The notes under the pieces were generated by a model. It worked only from the letters and a program-made list of their open reading frames with translations. It searched no databases and had not been told where the DNA came from. From Candidatus Poribacteria bacterium (GTDB lineage Bacteria > Poribacteria > WGA-4E > WGA-3G), in contig RKRR01000131.1 of assembly GCA_007571305.1 (NCBI GenBank), positions 1 to 64,000 of the forward strand: DNA of 64,000 bases. Reading direction: 5' to 3'. Position numbers and translations under genes: made by a program. This document shows positions 38,294 to 46,879 of the stretch, one piece after another; positions within the stretch are counted from its first letter, which is position 1, and the number at the start of each line of letters is the position of its first letter.

Positions 38294-39637
38294 ATGAACA
38301 TTACCCAATTCACAATGGAAGATGTCCGCTGCTTCAGGGAACGGCAAACGCTTGAAATCCGCCCGCTCACTTTTTTGGTCGGTGAAAACAGCACCGGTAA
38401 AACGACAGCCTTGGCATGTTTCCAAGTATTAGCAAATTATTTGGGAGGCGAAAGGGTAGACTTTAATGCAGCCCCCTACTCAATGGGAATCTTTAAGGAT
38501 ATTGTCAGGAACAGTAGACCGAAAAAAGAGACTTTTAAACTGGGGTTTACCGCTGCGCCTATTGAATGGGTAATTGAAGTTTCCAAAAAAACACAGAGCA
38601 TGGAACCTACAATAAATTCGGTTCGTCTGAAAGGCTCTGATGGCGAAATTAATTTTAAAATTGTTAATTTCAAAATTGGAGGTGATACCGAGGAAAAACT
38701 AGCGTATTTAGCCTCATTTGATGGAACGCCAGCGCATTTAGCCTCTTTTAATGAAAACGACAATTACTATGAAATAAATTGTGCGCCTAACTTTTTAGAC
38801 ATGTTTCCGTTTTTCCACCTCTTACCTTTTCAACCCGATGTCTATTTGAGCGGCAGTGCTGAAGGGAAAAAGGCTTTGGCAAACTATGTGGAAACGTTCC
38901 GAAACCCGCAGACAAGTCGATACAACCTTTGGGGTATTGGGCCCTATCTATCTACATTTAGCACGTCTCCGATTCGCTCACGCCCTAAACGCACTTACGA
39001 TCCAACTCGAGAATTTAACGATCCGGAGGGAAGCGATGTGCCGATGCTGCTGCTGCGAATAAAAGAGACGCAGCGAAAGCAGTGGGAGGCACTCAAAACC
39101 CAGTTGATCGAATTCGGCAAGAGTTCTGGTTTATTTCAGAATATAGAAGTAAAGAACCTTGGGCGTTCTTTGGGGGCTCCGTTTCAACTCAAGTTTAAGG
39201 TGAGGGGCCCTAATGCCAATATTATTGATGTTGGGTATGGTGTGAGTCAAATTTTACCAATTTTGGTGCATGTTTTAGGTGTGCCCCCTGGTTTGCAAAA
39301 GGACACCTACTTCTTACTCCAACAGCCTGAGGTCCATCTGCATCCCAGAGCGCAGGCAGAATTGTCTTCCTTATTGACGACACTGGCAAGCCAAGAAAAC
39401 CGGGCCTTCATTATTGAAACGCATAGTGATTATATGATTGACCGCGCACGCATTGAGATCAGAAAGGGCAATATCTCTCCAGAAGATGTGTCTCTCATAT
39501 ATTTTGAGCCAAAGGGAAATAACGTCAGGGTACATAATATCCGTTTTGACGAAATGGCTAATATGATTGATGTCCCTCCGCATTACAGGCAATTTTTCCT
39601 GAAAGAGTCTGATCGACTGATGGGGTTTGAGGATTAA
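38294..39637 (+). CDS. AAA-type ATPase (AAA_15/21, DUF3696-like, OLD-related)
   Basis: A 447-residue SMC/OLD-like ATPase. The N-terminal ITQFTMEDVRCF...LTFLVGENSTGKTT gives Walker A at residues 30-38. A long middle insertion follows. Near 340-380 come LLQQPEVHLHP (Walker B region) and ETHSDYMIDR (D/H-loop). The first acidic Walker B position, usually Glu or Asp (EEPE/EQPE), is Gln here, while the second Glu is kept. Such ATPases act as sensors in several two-gene defence systems, each with a nuclease partner. The next gene, 4 bases downstream, is a PIN-like nuclease. Confidence 0.87.
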   Translation: MNITQFTMEDVRCFRERQTLEIRPLTFLVGENSTGKTTALACFQVLANYLGGERVDFNAAPYSMGIFKDIVRNSRPKKETFKLGFTAAPIEWVIEVSKKTQSMEPTINSVRLKGSDGEINFKIVNFKIGGDTEEKLAYLASFDGTPAHLASFNENDNYYEINCAPNFLDMFPFFHLLPFQPDVYLSGSAEGKKALANYVETFRNPQTSRYNLWGIGPYLSTFSTSPIRSRPKRTYDPTREFNDPEGSDVPMLLLRIKETQRKQWEALKTQLIEFGKSSGLFQNIEVKNLGRSLGAPFQLKFKVRGPNANIIDVGYGVSQILPILVHVLGVPPGLQKDTYFLLQQPEVHLHPRAQAELSSLLTTLASQENRAFIIETHSDYMIDRARIEIRKGNISPEDVSLIYFEPKGNNVRVHNIRFDEMANMIDVPPHYRQFFLKESDRLMGFED

Positions 39638-39641
39638 GTGA

Positions 39642-40064
39642 ATGTGTGTGATCTTAGATGCGAATACTTTCGGTAAATTTAGAGACCCAGACGATGAAGA
39701 TATGGAACCCGTCCGGAGATGGTTACAGAAAGGAAGCGGCAAAATCGTCTACACCAATACGGAAACATTTAAAGCTGAATGGGAGTTAGGAGGAATGAAA
39801 CATCGGAGAGATCAGATGATGCGGGCAGGTCAACTCAAATTGGTAGCTGAAGGTGTGCAGGAAAAGGCAGATGAATTAGAAGGTGAAATAGAATCAAACG
39901 ACGAACATATTATCGCGTTGGCTCTGATAGCCGATGTAAAAGTCTTGGTGTCCTATAAGGAAGGCGACAAAGATTTGTTCAAAGACTTTAAACATTTAGT
40001 TAGGGGCAAAGTCTATACAAGAAAAACGCAGAAACATCTGCTTACGAAAGACACTTGTCCTTAA
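39642..40064 (+). CDS. PIN-like domain nuclease
   Basis: A 140-residue PIN-like protein. MCVILDANTFG gives the first acidic residue D6. E46 or nearby in FKAEWELGG, D87 (SNDEHIIALA) and D109/D111 (YKEGDKDLFKDF) complete the expected acidic set, and the final strand is GKVYTRKTQKHLL. PIN domains cut RNA. It starts 4 bases after the AAA ATPase stop, so the two are translationally coupled. The pair is not a standard vapBC module and is treated here as a candidate ATPase-nuclease defence unit. Confidence 0.78.
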   Translation: MCVILDANTFGKFRDPDDEDMEPVRRWLQKGSGKIVYTNTETFKAEWELGGMKHRRDQMMRAGQLKLVAEGVQEKADELEGEIESNDEHIIALALIADVKVLVSYKEGDKDLFKDFKHLVRGKVYTRKTQKHLLTKDTCP

Positions 40065-40103
40065 ATTCAGTAGATTTTGAAAATATTTGGACACTTTATC
40101 GGG

Positions 40104-40132
40104 TTGACTTTTCGGTATTGCTACGCTATACT
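40104..40132 (+). promoter_or_regulatory. Promoter of the Rpn-family gene
   Basis: The -35 is TTGACT at 40104-40109 and the -10 is TATACT at 40127-40132 (17-base spacer). It lies 36 bases before the preferred ATG at 40169 and shares the motif TTTTCGG...GCTATACTT with the AAA-PIN promoter. Confidence 0.6.
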
Positions 40133-40168
40133 TCTCAAAAATTTTTAACTATCGAAAAATATGCATCC

Positions 40169-41260
40169 ATGCACGAAACACGAGAGACCCGCATAGAACA
40201 CTTCCCAGACCGGAGCCTCAGACAGCTCCTTCAAGACAGGGAATATGTGCGCGGGTTAGTCCAAATCGTTGCTCCTGAAATAGCGGGATTTCTCGATTTC
40301 AGCGGTATCACATATCAGAAAAGAAGCTTTATCTCTCAGGCACTCCAGGAACGAGAGTCAGATGTCCTGCTCCGTATTCCCTTTCAAGAAGAAACAGATG
40401 CTACAGATGCCGGGTCACTCCTCATCTATATCCTCATTGAACATCAATCCACAGTGGATAAAACGATGGGGTTTCGCTTGTTATCTTACATGGTGCACAT
40501 CTGGGAGTCGCAACGGCGGGAATGGGAGACGGCGAAGGTGCCAGAAAATGAAAGACGTTTACAACCGATTCTCCCAATCCTGCTTTATACGGGTGAGCGT
40601 CCGTGGAGCGTTCCGGTGTCCGTTGCGACGCTCATGGATGTTCCTGAAATGTTGGAGCGTTTCGTTCCAAGTTTCGACACCCTGTTTTTAGGTGTCAAGG
40701 CGGCTCCATCAGAGGCGTTAACACAGTCCGGTCATCCGTTAGGGTGGTTGCTGCGGGTTCTTCAGAAGGAGCATTCGGATGAGTCGGAGCTCAGCGAAGC
40801 TTTAGCAGAAGCCGTATTGCATTTAGGGGCGATAGATAAAGCCTTTGCTCCACAGGTATCGGAGGCATTTCGGTATTTCGTGCGGTTGATATTCCATAGG
40901 CGTTCCGTTGAGGAGCGCGATGGGTTAGTAGATATTATCAGAGTTCGTATTCAAGACGATAAGGAGTTAGATGCCATGGCACAGACGACGGCTGAGTATC
41001 TCATAGAGCAAGGTATCCAACGCGGTATTGAACAAGGAAAAGCGGAAGGAAAAGCAGAAGGGAAGGCAGAAGGGAAACAGGATGCAGTCCTGAAACTCCT
41101 ACACTTCCGATTTCAGACCGTGCCAGAAGTGCTCTCCCGTGAAATCAGAAACATCCAGAATCTACCGCTTCTTGATACCCTCTTAGAGCAAACAATGACC
41201 GCGCAAAGTTTAGAAGAGATAGATACTTATCTTTCTTTTAAGCCAACCGCAAACGATTGA
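40169..41260 (+). CDS. Rpn family recombination-promoting nuclease / putative transposase-like protein
   Basis: A 363-residue protein of the Rpn/YhgA-like PD-(D/E)XK group. LLRIPFQEETDATDAGSLLIYILIEHQSTVDKTMGFRLLSYMVHIWE carries the expected E...hhhEHQS catalytic strand of this family. A helical middle and a low-complexity EGKAEGKAEGK repeat (encoded by near-identical 12-base units around 41035-41078) come before the C-terminus. The ATG at 40169 is preferred because the promoter at 40104-40132 lies inside any longer reading. Rpn proteins cut DNA and are often spread with repeats and defence genes. Confidence 0.82.
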   Translation: MHETRETRIEHFPDRSLRQLLQDREYVRGLVQIVAPEIAGFLDFSGITYQKRSFISQALQERESDVLLRIPFQEETDATDAGSLLIYILIEHQSTVDKTMGFRLLSYMVHIWESQRREWETAKVPENERRLQPILPILLYTGERPWSVPVSVATLMDVPEMLERFVPSFDTLFLGVKAAPSEALTQSGHPLGWLLRVLQKEHSDESELSEALAEAVLHLGAIDKAFAPQVSEAFRYFVRLIFHRRSVEERDGLVDIIRVRIQDDKELDAMAQTTAEYLIEQGIQRGIEQGKAEGKAEGKAEGKQDAVLKLLHFRFQTVPEVLSREIRNIQNLPLLDTLLEQTMTAQSLEEIDTYLSFKPTAND

Positions 41261-41292
41261 TCGTATGACGACTCGGAGTTACGGATATTTAT

Positions 41293-41311
41293 GATGAGGT
41301 ACCGCCTCATC
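41293..41311 (+). other. Hairpin downstream of the Rpn-family gene
   Basis: GATGAGG and CCTCATC form a perfect 7-base stem around TACCG, 33 bases after the Rpn stop. No T-run follows, so a terminator role is uncertain. The rest of the 41261-41507 gap includes a CCCCCTAAAT word also seen at 58737 and a weak promoter (TTGAAT 41466-41471, TACTTA 41489-41494) before hsdR. Confidence 0.4.
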
Positions 41312-41507
41312 TACTTAACGCCAGTTTGAGAAAAAATATTAGAGGTCCAAAGCGGACGCAAATCGAGCAAAAAAGCAGGACATTCACTCAAAAAGAGGCG
41401 ATTTTTAGGAATATAACCCCCTAAATTCCGTTATCAAGAGGACTTTAATTGGCAATGCACCCACCTTGAATATTTATCAAACTCACGTTACTTATGGAAA
41501 TTAGACT

Positions 41508-44471
41508 GTGCCAACCTATACAGAACAAAATTTTGAGGAACATATAGAACACCACTTGAATCAGTCTGGCTATCAGTCGTTGCAACCTGCTAACTATGAT
41601 AAATCCTTCTGCCTGATACCCGATGAGGTCTTGCAGTTTATTCAGGTCACACAGCCTGAAATGCATCAGCGGCTGGAACGCCAATACGGCGCGCGGACAC
41701 CCGTTAAACTCCTTGAACGTGTCAGCAGAACAGTACAAAATCGCGGAGTGCTGGACGTATTACGGAACGGCTTTAAAGATAGAGGGTGCTACTTTCACCT
41801 GACCTACTTCCAACCTGCAAGCGGGATGAATCCTGACCATCAATGGCTCTACGCACAGAGTCGATTCTCCCTCATTTGGCAGTTGAAGTATTCACAGAAG
41901 AACGAAAAATCGGTGGATATGACGTTGTTCCTCAACGGTCTGCCACTGGTGACAATGGAGCTCAAGAACAGCCTCACTGGGCAGACGGTGACGGATGCGG
42001 AGAAACAGTATCGGAAGGATCGGGATCCGAGAGAGCCGTTGTTCCAATTCAGGCGGTGCCTGGTTCACTTTGCCGTTGGAAACGAGAAGGTTTCCATGAC
42101 GACTCAGTTACAAGGGAACGGGACCCGTTTCTTTTCATTTAACAAGGGCATCGAAAACCCGGTGAACCCGAAGGGGCACAAGACCGCCTATTTGTGGGAG
42201 GACATCCTACATCCCGATAACCTCATGGAACTCATCAATAACTTTATCCACGAGCAAGAGACCACAGAAAAGGCCTACGATCCCAAAATTGAGGCGGTAA
42301 GAGATGTAAAACACCGTGTCCTCGTTTTTCCGCGATACCATCAACTTGATGTCATTCGTCAATTGAAAGCGGCTATTGTCGAGGAGGGTGTCGGACATAG
42401 ATACCTTATCCAACATACCACCGGGAGCGGGAAGTCAAACTCCATCGCCTGGCTTGCACATCTACTCACACATCTGTACCGTTCTCCAACCGATATACAT
42501 CGAGTCTTCGACTCCATTATCGTCGTAACGGATCGGCGGGTGCTTGACAAGCAGCTGCAGGACACAATCAAGCAGATGGAACAGGTCGAGGGTGTGGTAC
42601 ATGCCGTCGATCAGACTTCAGCCCAACTCAGACATTTCCTTGAAAGAAGCAAAGACATCATCATCTCAACGATTCAGAAGTTCAGTGTGATTGCCGAGGA
42701 GATTGGCAAACTTAAAAGCAAGACCTTCGCCGTGATTGTTGATGAGGCACACTCCTCACAGAGCGGTGAATCTGCAAAGAATCTCAGGGTTTCGCTCTCG
42801 CAAGGGATTGCGTTAGACGGAACAGAAGATGATGCAGCGGAAGCATCGGATATAGATACTCGGATTATTGAGCAGATGGAACAGCAGAGAATGCAGGCGC
42901 ATATCTCCTATTTTGGTTTCAGCGGCACACCGAAAAACAAGACCTTAGAACTCTTCGGACGAAAGGACGATCAAGGAAAATTCGTCCCCTTCCACGTCTA
43001 TTCCATGCGTCAGAGCATCAACGAAGGTTGGACACTGGACGTGCTGCAAAACTACACTACCTTTAAGCGGTATTTCCAACTCGTCAAAAGTGTGCCGGAG
43101 GATAAGGCGTACGAGAAGGCGCGGACGCTACGGACACTGACCAATTACGTTGACCTACAACATCACAGCATTGAGACCAAAACTCGGATTATCTTGGAAC
43201 ATTTCACCGATAGGACCGCAAAGACGATTGAGGGGCAGGGACGGGCGATGCTGGTCACGCCGTCGAGGCTGCACTGCGTTCGGTACAAGCAGGAGTTTGA
43301 TCGGCAGATGCCGGAAATGGGGCTTTCCTACGGGTGTCTGGTCGCGTTCAGCGGCACCGTTCACGATAGAGATAACGCTCAGGATTACACGGAAAATGGG
43401 ATGAATGCGTTGCCACCGGGCGTTTCAATTGCGGACAGCTTCAAAAACCCTGAGTACCGTATTCTGATCGTTGCCAATAAGTTCCAGACGGGTTTCGATG
43501 AGCCGCTCCTACAGACGATGTACGTCGATAAGCAATTGGACGGCCTGCAATGTGTCCAGACTTTGAGCCGTCTGAACTGCGTCACCACCGGTAAAACCGA
43601 TGCGTTGGTGCTTGACTTCGTGAACGAACCTGAGCAGGTGCAGGAGGCCTTCCAACAATACTATCAGACCACGATGCTCGCGGAGGAGACCGATCCGAAT
43701 CGGTTGTATGACCTCCAGCACGAACTGATGGGGTTTGACCTCTACGATGTGGATACCGTTGACAAATTCTGCCGGACCTTTTATATTCCCAATCAATCGG
43801 TTGAATTGCTACAAGGTATCCTCGATACCGTGCTTGCGAAGTGGTCAACACTTGAGACGAATGATCGGGAAGAATTCCGTTCTACCTTACAAAGTTATAT
43901 TCGCTTCTACGGATACATCTCACAGTTGATTACCTTCACCGATATAGCATTAGAAAAGTTATATGTCTTCGTGCGCAGCCTCAACAAGAAGCTGCCGAAA
44001 CGGGATCACCCTGATGGACAAGAGGTTCTCGAGGCTGTGGACTTGGATTCGTTTCGTGTGCAGAAAACGCATGAGAGTCTACAACTCTCCCTTGAAGCAC
44101 AGGATAGCGAGGTCGAAGGGATCGGCAGCAATGTCGCTATCATTCGGGATTCTGAGCAGGCTTTCCTCTCTAATATCATTCAAGCGTTGAACGATGCCTA
44201 TCAGACAGATTTTACAATGGAAGATAAAGTTGACATTGAGGGGATTTACGAGAAAGTTCGTCAGCATGAAGAGCTGCGGCAGGTGATTGATGGAGATAAT
44301 ACGGAGACCAACAAAAGGTATAAGTTCGATCGGGTGATTGATGACCTTTTATTCCATTTCGTTAATTGCAAGTTGGAACTTTATACGAAGTTATCCAAGC
44401 CAGAGATTAATGCCGACCTCAAGCAACGTCTCTATCGAGCCTATCTGACGCAACTGTCCCCTGCTGTGTGA
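41508..44471 (+). CDS. hsdR: Type I restriction endonuclease subunit R (HsdR)
   Basis: A full-length HsdR of 987 residues, the DNA-translocating and cutting subunit. The N-terminal nuclease region includes LPLVTMELKNSLTG (PD-(D/E)XK E-x-K). The SF2 motor follows with Walker A TTGSGKSNS (about residue 305), the DEAH box VIVDEAHSSQ (about 410), the SAT-like motif FSGTP and motif VI NKFQTGFDEP. A C-terminal helical domain ends the protein. The start is GTG with no clear RBS; a possible promoter ends only 14 bases upstream. It looks intact although hsdM is broken and hsdS is half-size. Confidence 0.95.
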   Translation: MPTYTEQNFEEHIEHHLNQSGYQSLQPANYDKSFCLIPDEVLQFIQVTQPEMHQRLERQYGARTPVKLLERVSRTVQNRGVLDVLRNGFKDRGCYFHLTYFQPASGMNPDHQWLYAQSRFSLIWQLKYSQKNEKSVDMTLFLNGLPLVTMELKNSLTGQTVTDAEKQYRKDRDPREPLFQFRRCLVHFAVGNEKVSMTTQLQGNGTRFFSFNKGIENPVNPKGHKTAYLWEDILHPDNLMELINNFIHEQETTEKAYDPKIEAVRDVKHRVLVFPRYHQLDVIRQLKAAIVEEGVGHRYLIQHTTGSGKSNSIAWLAHLLTHLYRSPTDIHRVFDSIIVVTDRRVLDKQLQDTIKQMEQVEGVVHAVDQTSAQLRHFLERSKDIIISTIQKFSVIAEEIGKLKSKTFAVIVDEAHSSQSGESAKNLRVSLSQGIALDGTEDDAAEASDIDTRIIEQMEQQRMQAHISYFGFSGTPKNKTLELFGRKDDQGKFVPFHVYSMRQSINEGWTLDVLQNYTTFKRYFQLVKSVPEDKAYEKARTLRTLTNYVDLQHHSIETKTRIILEHFTDRTAKTIEGQGRAMLVTPSRLHCVRYKQEFDRQMPEMGLSYGCLVAFSGTVHDRDNAQDYTENGMNALPPGVSIADSFKNPEYRILIVANKFQTGFDEPLLQTMYVDKQLDGLQCVQTLSRLNCVTTGKTDALVLDFVNEPEQVQEAFQQYYQTTMLAEETDPNRLYDLQHELMGFDLYDVDTVDKFCRTFYIPNQSVELLQGILDTVLAKWSTLETNDREEFRSTLQSYIRFYGYISQLITFTDIALEKLYVFVRSLNKKLPKRDHPDGQEVLEAVDLDSFRVQKTHESLQLSLEAQDSEVEGIGSNVAIIRDSEQAFLSNIIQALNDAYQTDFTMEDKVDIEGIYEKVRQHEELRQVIDGDNTETNKRYKFDRVIDDLLFHFVNCKLELYTKLSKPEINADLKQRLYRAYLTQLSPAV

Positions 44472-44576
44472 AGGGGCAATATATTTTCGATTCTACTATA
44501 GTGAAGGAGAGAGTCAGTTCGTCTTTGGACTATCGTCCAAAAAAAGTGTTAAAAACAAAAAAAGGAGGTAATCCTC

Positions 44577-45545
44577 GTGCAAGACCTGCAGGAATTGATT
44601 ACACAGCAACCCTACACGCATCTCATCACCCCGAAAAGGGTTTTGTTTGTGATTCTCGGTTTGATCGTCTTAGGGTGCTTAGCGACAAGTTTTTATACGG
44701 TGGAAGCAGACGAAATCGCGGTCGTGCTGATGTTTGGTAAATCTGTCCGACAAGCCGAACCGGGACTCCACTTCAAGTTACCCCTCGGTATTGAGAGAGC
44801 CGTTAGCGTGCCAGTTCGAAAAGTCTTTAAAGAAGAATTCGGTTTTCGGACACTGAGAGCCGGGGTTCGGACACAGTATGACACCCGTGATTATGCCGAC
44901 GAATCGTTGCTGCTGACAGGGGACTTGAGCATCGCCGATGTCGAATGGGTCGTTCAGTATAAGATTAAAGACCCGAAAAATTTTCTGTTTTCTGTGAGGA
45001 ATCCAAGGCAGGCTTTACGCGACCTCTCAGAATCCGTAGTGAGCCGGATTATTGGAGACAGAACTGTCACCGAAGTGCTCACCGTCGGACGGATTGAGAT
45101 CGCTGCGGAAGTTGAAGAACACCTCCAGCAACTGCTGGATCTCTACCAGACTGGATTAGACGTAGCCACGGTGACTTTGCAGGATGTGAACCCACCAGAA
45201 GCGGTGAAGTCCGCCTTTAACGCCGTTAACGAGGCGAAACAGGAGAAAGAGCGGCTCATCAATGAGGCCTGGCGCGATTACAACCAATCTGTCCCAAAAT
45301 CGAAAGGGTTAGCGGCACAGCAGATTTCGGAAGCGCAGGGTTACGCCCTCAAACGCGTCAACCAGGCACAAGGTGATGCAGATCGATTCACGGCAATTCG
45401 CACAGAATATCAAAAAGCGAAAGCCGTTACCCGCCGCCGACTCTATCTGGAAGCGATGCGAGAAGTATTGCCACAGGTGAAAGAGATTTATGTCATTGAC
45501 GGTAAAGCCAATGCACCTATCCCAATTCTGCAACTCAAGGAGTAA
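44577..45545 (+). CDS. hflK: HflK, FtsH protease modulator (SPFH/prohibitin family)
   Basis: A 322-residue HflK-type SPFH protein with one N-terminal transmembrane helix (about residues 22-42) and a periplasmic band-7 domain (VEADEIAVVLMFGKSVRQAEPGLHFKLP). A long helical C-terminus includes AFNAVNEAKQEKERLINEA. With HflC it forms a cage around FtsH and limits its protease activity. The start is GTG at 44577 with an excellent AAAGGAGG RBS. hflC follows 117 bases downstream. Confidence 0.92.
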   Translation: MQDLQELITQQPYTHLITPKRVLFVILGLIVLGCLATSFYTVEADEIAVVLMFGKSVRQAEPGLHFKLPLGIERAVSVPVRKVFKEEFGFRTLRAGVRTQYDTRDYADESLLLTGDLSIADVEWVVQYKIKDPKNFLFSVRNPRQALRDLSESVVSRIIGDRTVTEVLTVGRIEIAAEVEEHLQQLLDLYQTGLDVATVTLQDVNPPEAVKSAFNAVNEAKQEKERLINEAWRDYNQSVPKSKGLAAQQISEAQGYALKRVNQAQGDADRFTAIRTEYQKAKAVTRRRLYLEAMREVLPQVKEIYVIDGKANAPIPILQLKE

Positions 45546-45662
45546 GAATCGTAAGGTAAGTGAGGCGCGAAAACGAAGCCTGCAACAACGGAGCAGGTGA
45601 CTCGAACACGGGAAGCGTCAAACCACATATTCCGTTGATTATCCGTAAGGTAAAATTAAAAA

Positions 45663-46625
45663 ATGACATCGAAAACAATTCTCATACCCTTGATTGCTAT
45701 TGTCGTTCTGGTGTTACCAGTTGTTGCGGGTGTGTTCTATACCGTCCATGAAGGTGAACAGGTCGTAATTACCGAGTTCGGTCGTCCTGTGGGGCAACCG
45801 ATCATCACAGCCGGGTTGAAAGTAAAAACACCCTTTATCCAGCAGGTCCACCGCTTTGAGAAACGGGTGCTTGAATGGGACGGGTCCGCTAACCAGATTC
45901 CGACAAAGGACAAACGATTCATCTGGTTGGATACCACGGCACGGTGGCGTATTAAAGACGCTCTTAAATTCTATCAGGCACTCGGAACAGAGGAATTCGC
46001 GCAGTCCCGTTTGGATGACATTATCGATTCCGCGGCGCGTGATTTAGTGACAGCACAACTCTTGATTGAAGTCGTACGGGACTCAAATCGGGTCTTAAGT
46101 CTGGATCTGGAAGTCCTTGAAGGAGAGGAGGGACAGACAGGTGAACCGTTGGAAGAGATTCAGATGGGAAGGGAACGGATTACACGTATGATCCTTGAGA
46201 AAGTGCAGGAGACTGTTCCACAATTCGGCATTGAACTTGTCGATGTTCAGATAAAACGAATTAACTACGTGGATGAAGTCCGTAAGAAAGTCTTTGACCA
46301 AATGATTTCGGAGCGGCAACGGATATCTGAAAAGTATAAATCGGAGGGTGAAGGCGAAGCCGCTGACATCATGGGGCAGAAGCAGAAGGAGTTAGAACGG
46401 ATCCAGTCCGAAGCGTATAAGGAGGCAGAGCAGATTAAAGGGGATGCCGATGCTCAAGCCATTCAAATCTACGCCGAAGCCCACGGTCAGGACCCAGAGT
46501 TTTTCGCCTTTATCCAGACCCTTGAAACCTATCGTCAAACGACTAACGAGAGTACGAAACTTATCTTGACGACGGATAGCGACCTCTATCGGTATCTCAA
46601 GAGCAGTGAATTACTCAAACGTTGA
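45663..46625 (+). CDS. hflC: HflC, FtsH protease modulator (SPFH/prohibitin family)
   Basis: A 320-residue HflC with an N-terminal transmembrane helix (about residues 5-26) and a band-7 domain (TVHEGEQVVITEFGRPVGQPI, then LDTTARWRIKDALKFYQAL). The conserved helical region VQIKRINYVDEVRKKVFDQMISERQRISEKYKSEGEGEA matches HflC closely. It is the partner of the upstream hflK product in the FtsH-HflKC inner-membrane complex. Confidence 0.94.
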   Translation: MTSKTILIPLIAIVVLVLPVVAGVFYTVHEGEQVVITEFGRPVGQPIITAGLKVKTPFIQQVHRFEKRVLEWDGSANQIPTKDKRFIWLDTTARWRIKDALKFYQALGTEEFAQSRLDDIIDSAARDLVTAQLLIEVVRDSNRVLSLDLEVLEGEEGQTGEPLEEIQMGRERITRMILEKVQETVPQFGIELVDVQIKRINYVDEVRKKVFDQMISERQRISEKYKSEGEGEAADIMGQKQKELERIQSEAYKEAEQIKGDADAQAIQIYAEAHGQDPEFFAFIQTLETYRQTTNESTKLILTTDSDLYRYLKSSELLKR

Positions 46626-46656
46626 GTGTCCTGAATTTGCTCTGAGAGGTTTTGTG

Positions 46657-46862
46657 TTTTCAGTCATCGGTAAAAAATTGCCTGTTTGATAACTGGTAGG
46701 TGTGGTTGGACGGCGGACTCGCCCGCCGAGTGCCACACGCTCATTGGGGTTGGTTTATGCGATCTGCATTCCGAACCGCACCGCAGCACGCAAAAAATTC
46801 CACCTATCGCTGATGAAGTTAAAAATTTAATTGGGTTGCTCTCTAACAACTGACGACTGAAT
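46657..46862. repeat. Repeat-like intergenic stretch with 'TTTCAGTCATCGGT' and 'AACTGACGACTGAA' ends
   Basis: The gap after hflC begins with TTTTCAGTCATCGGT and ends with CAACTGACGACTGAA, like the families at 9737 and 25461. A GGCGGACTCGCCCGCC palindrome lies inside. It is probably a dispersed repeat with cargo; the boundaries are uncertain. Confidence 0.4.
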
Positions 46863-46879
46863 ACCGACACCTATTTTTC

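Noticed and set aside
40055-40168. Longer start of the Rpn-family gene at TTG 40055
   Set aside because: It would overlap the PIN gene and lie upstream of a good promoter; the ATG at 40169 fits the family.
44530-44550. TTTGGAC/GTCCAAA hairpin before hflK as a terminator of hsdR
   Set aside because: It is followed by an A-run, not a T-run, on the plus strand, so it does not have the form of a plus-strand terminator.
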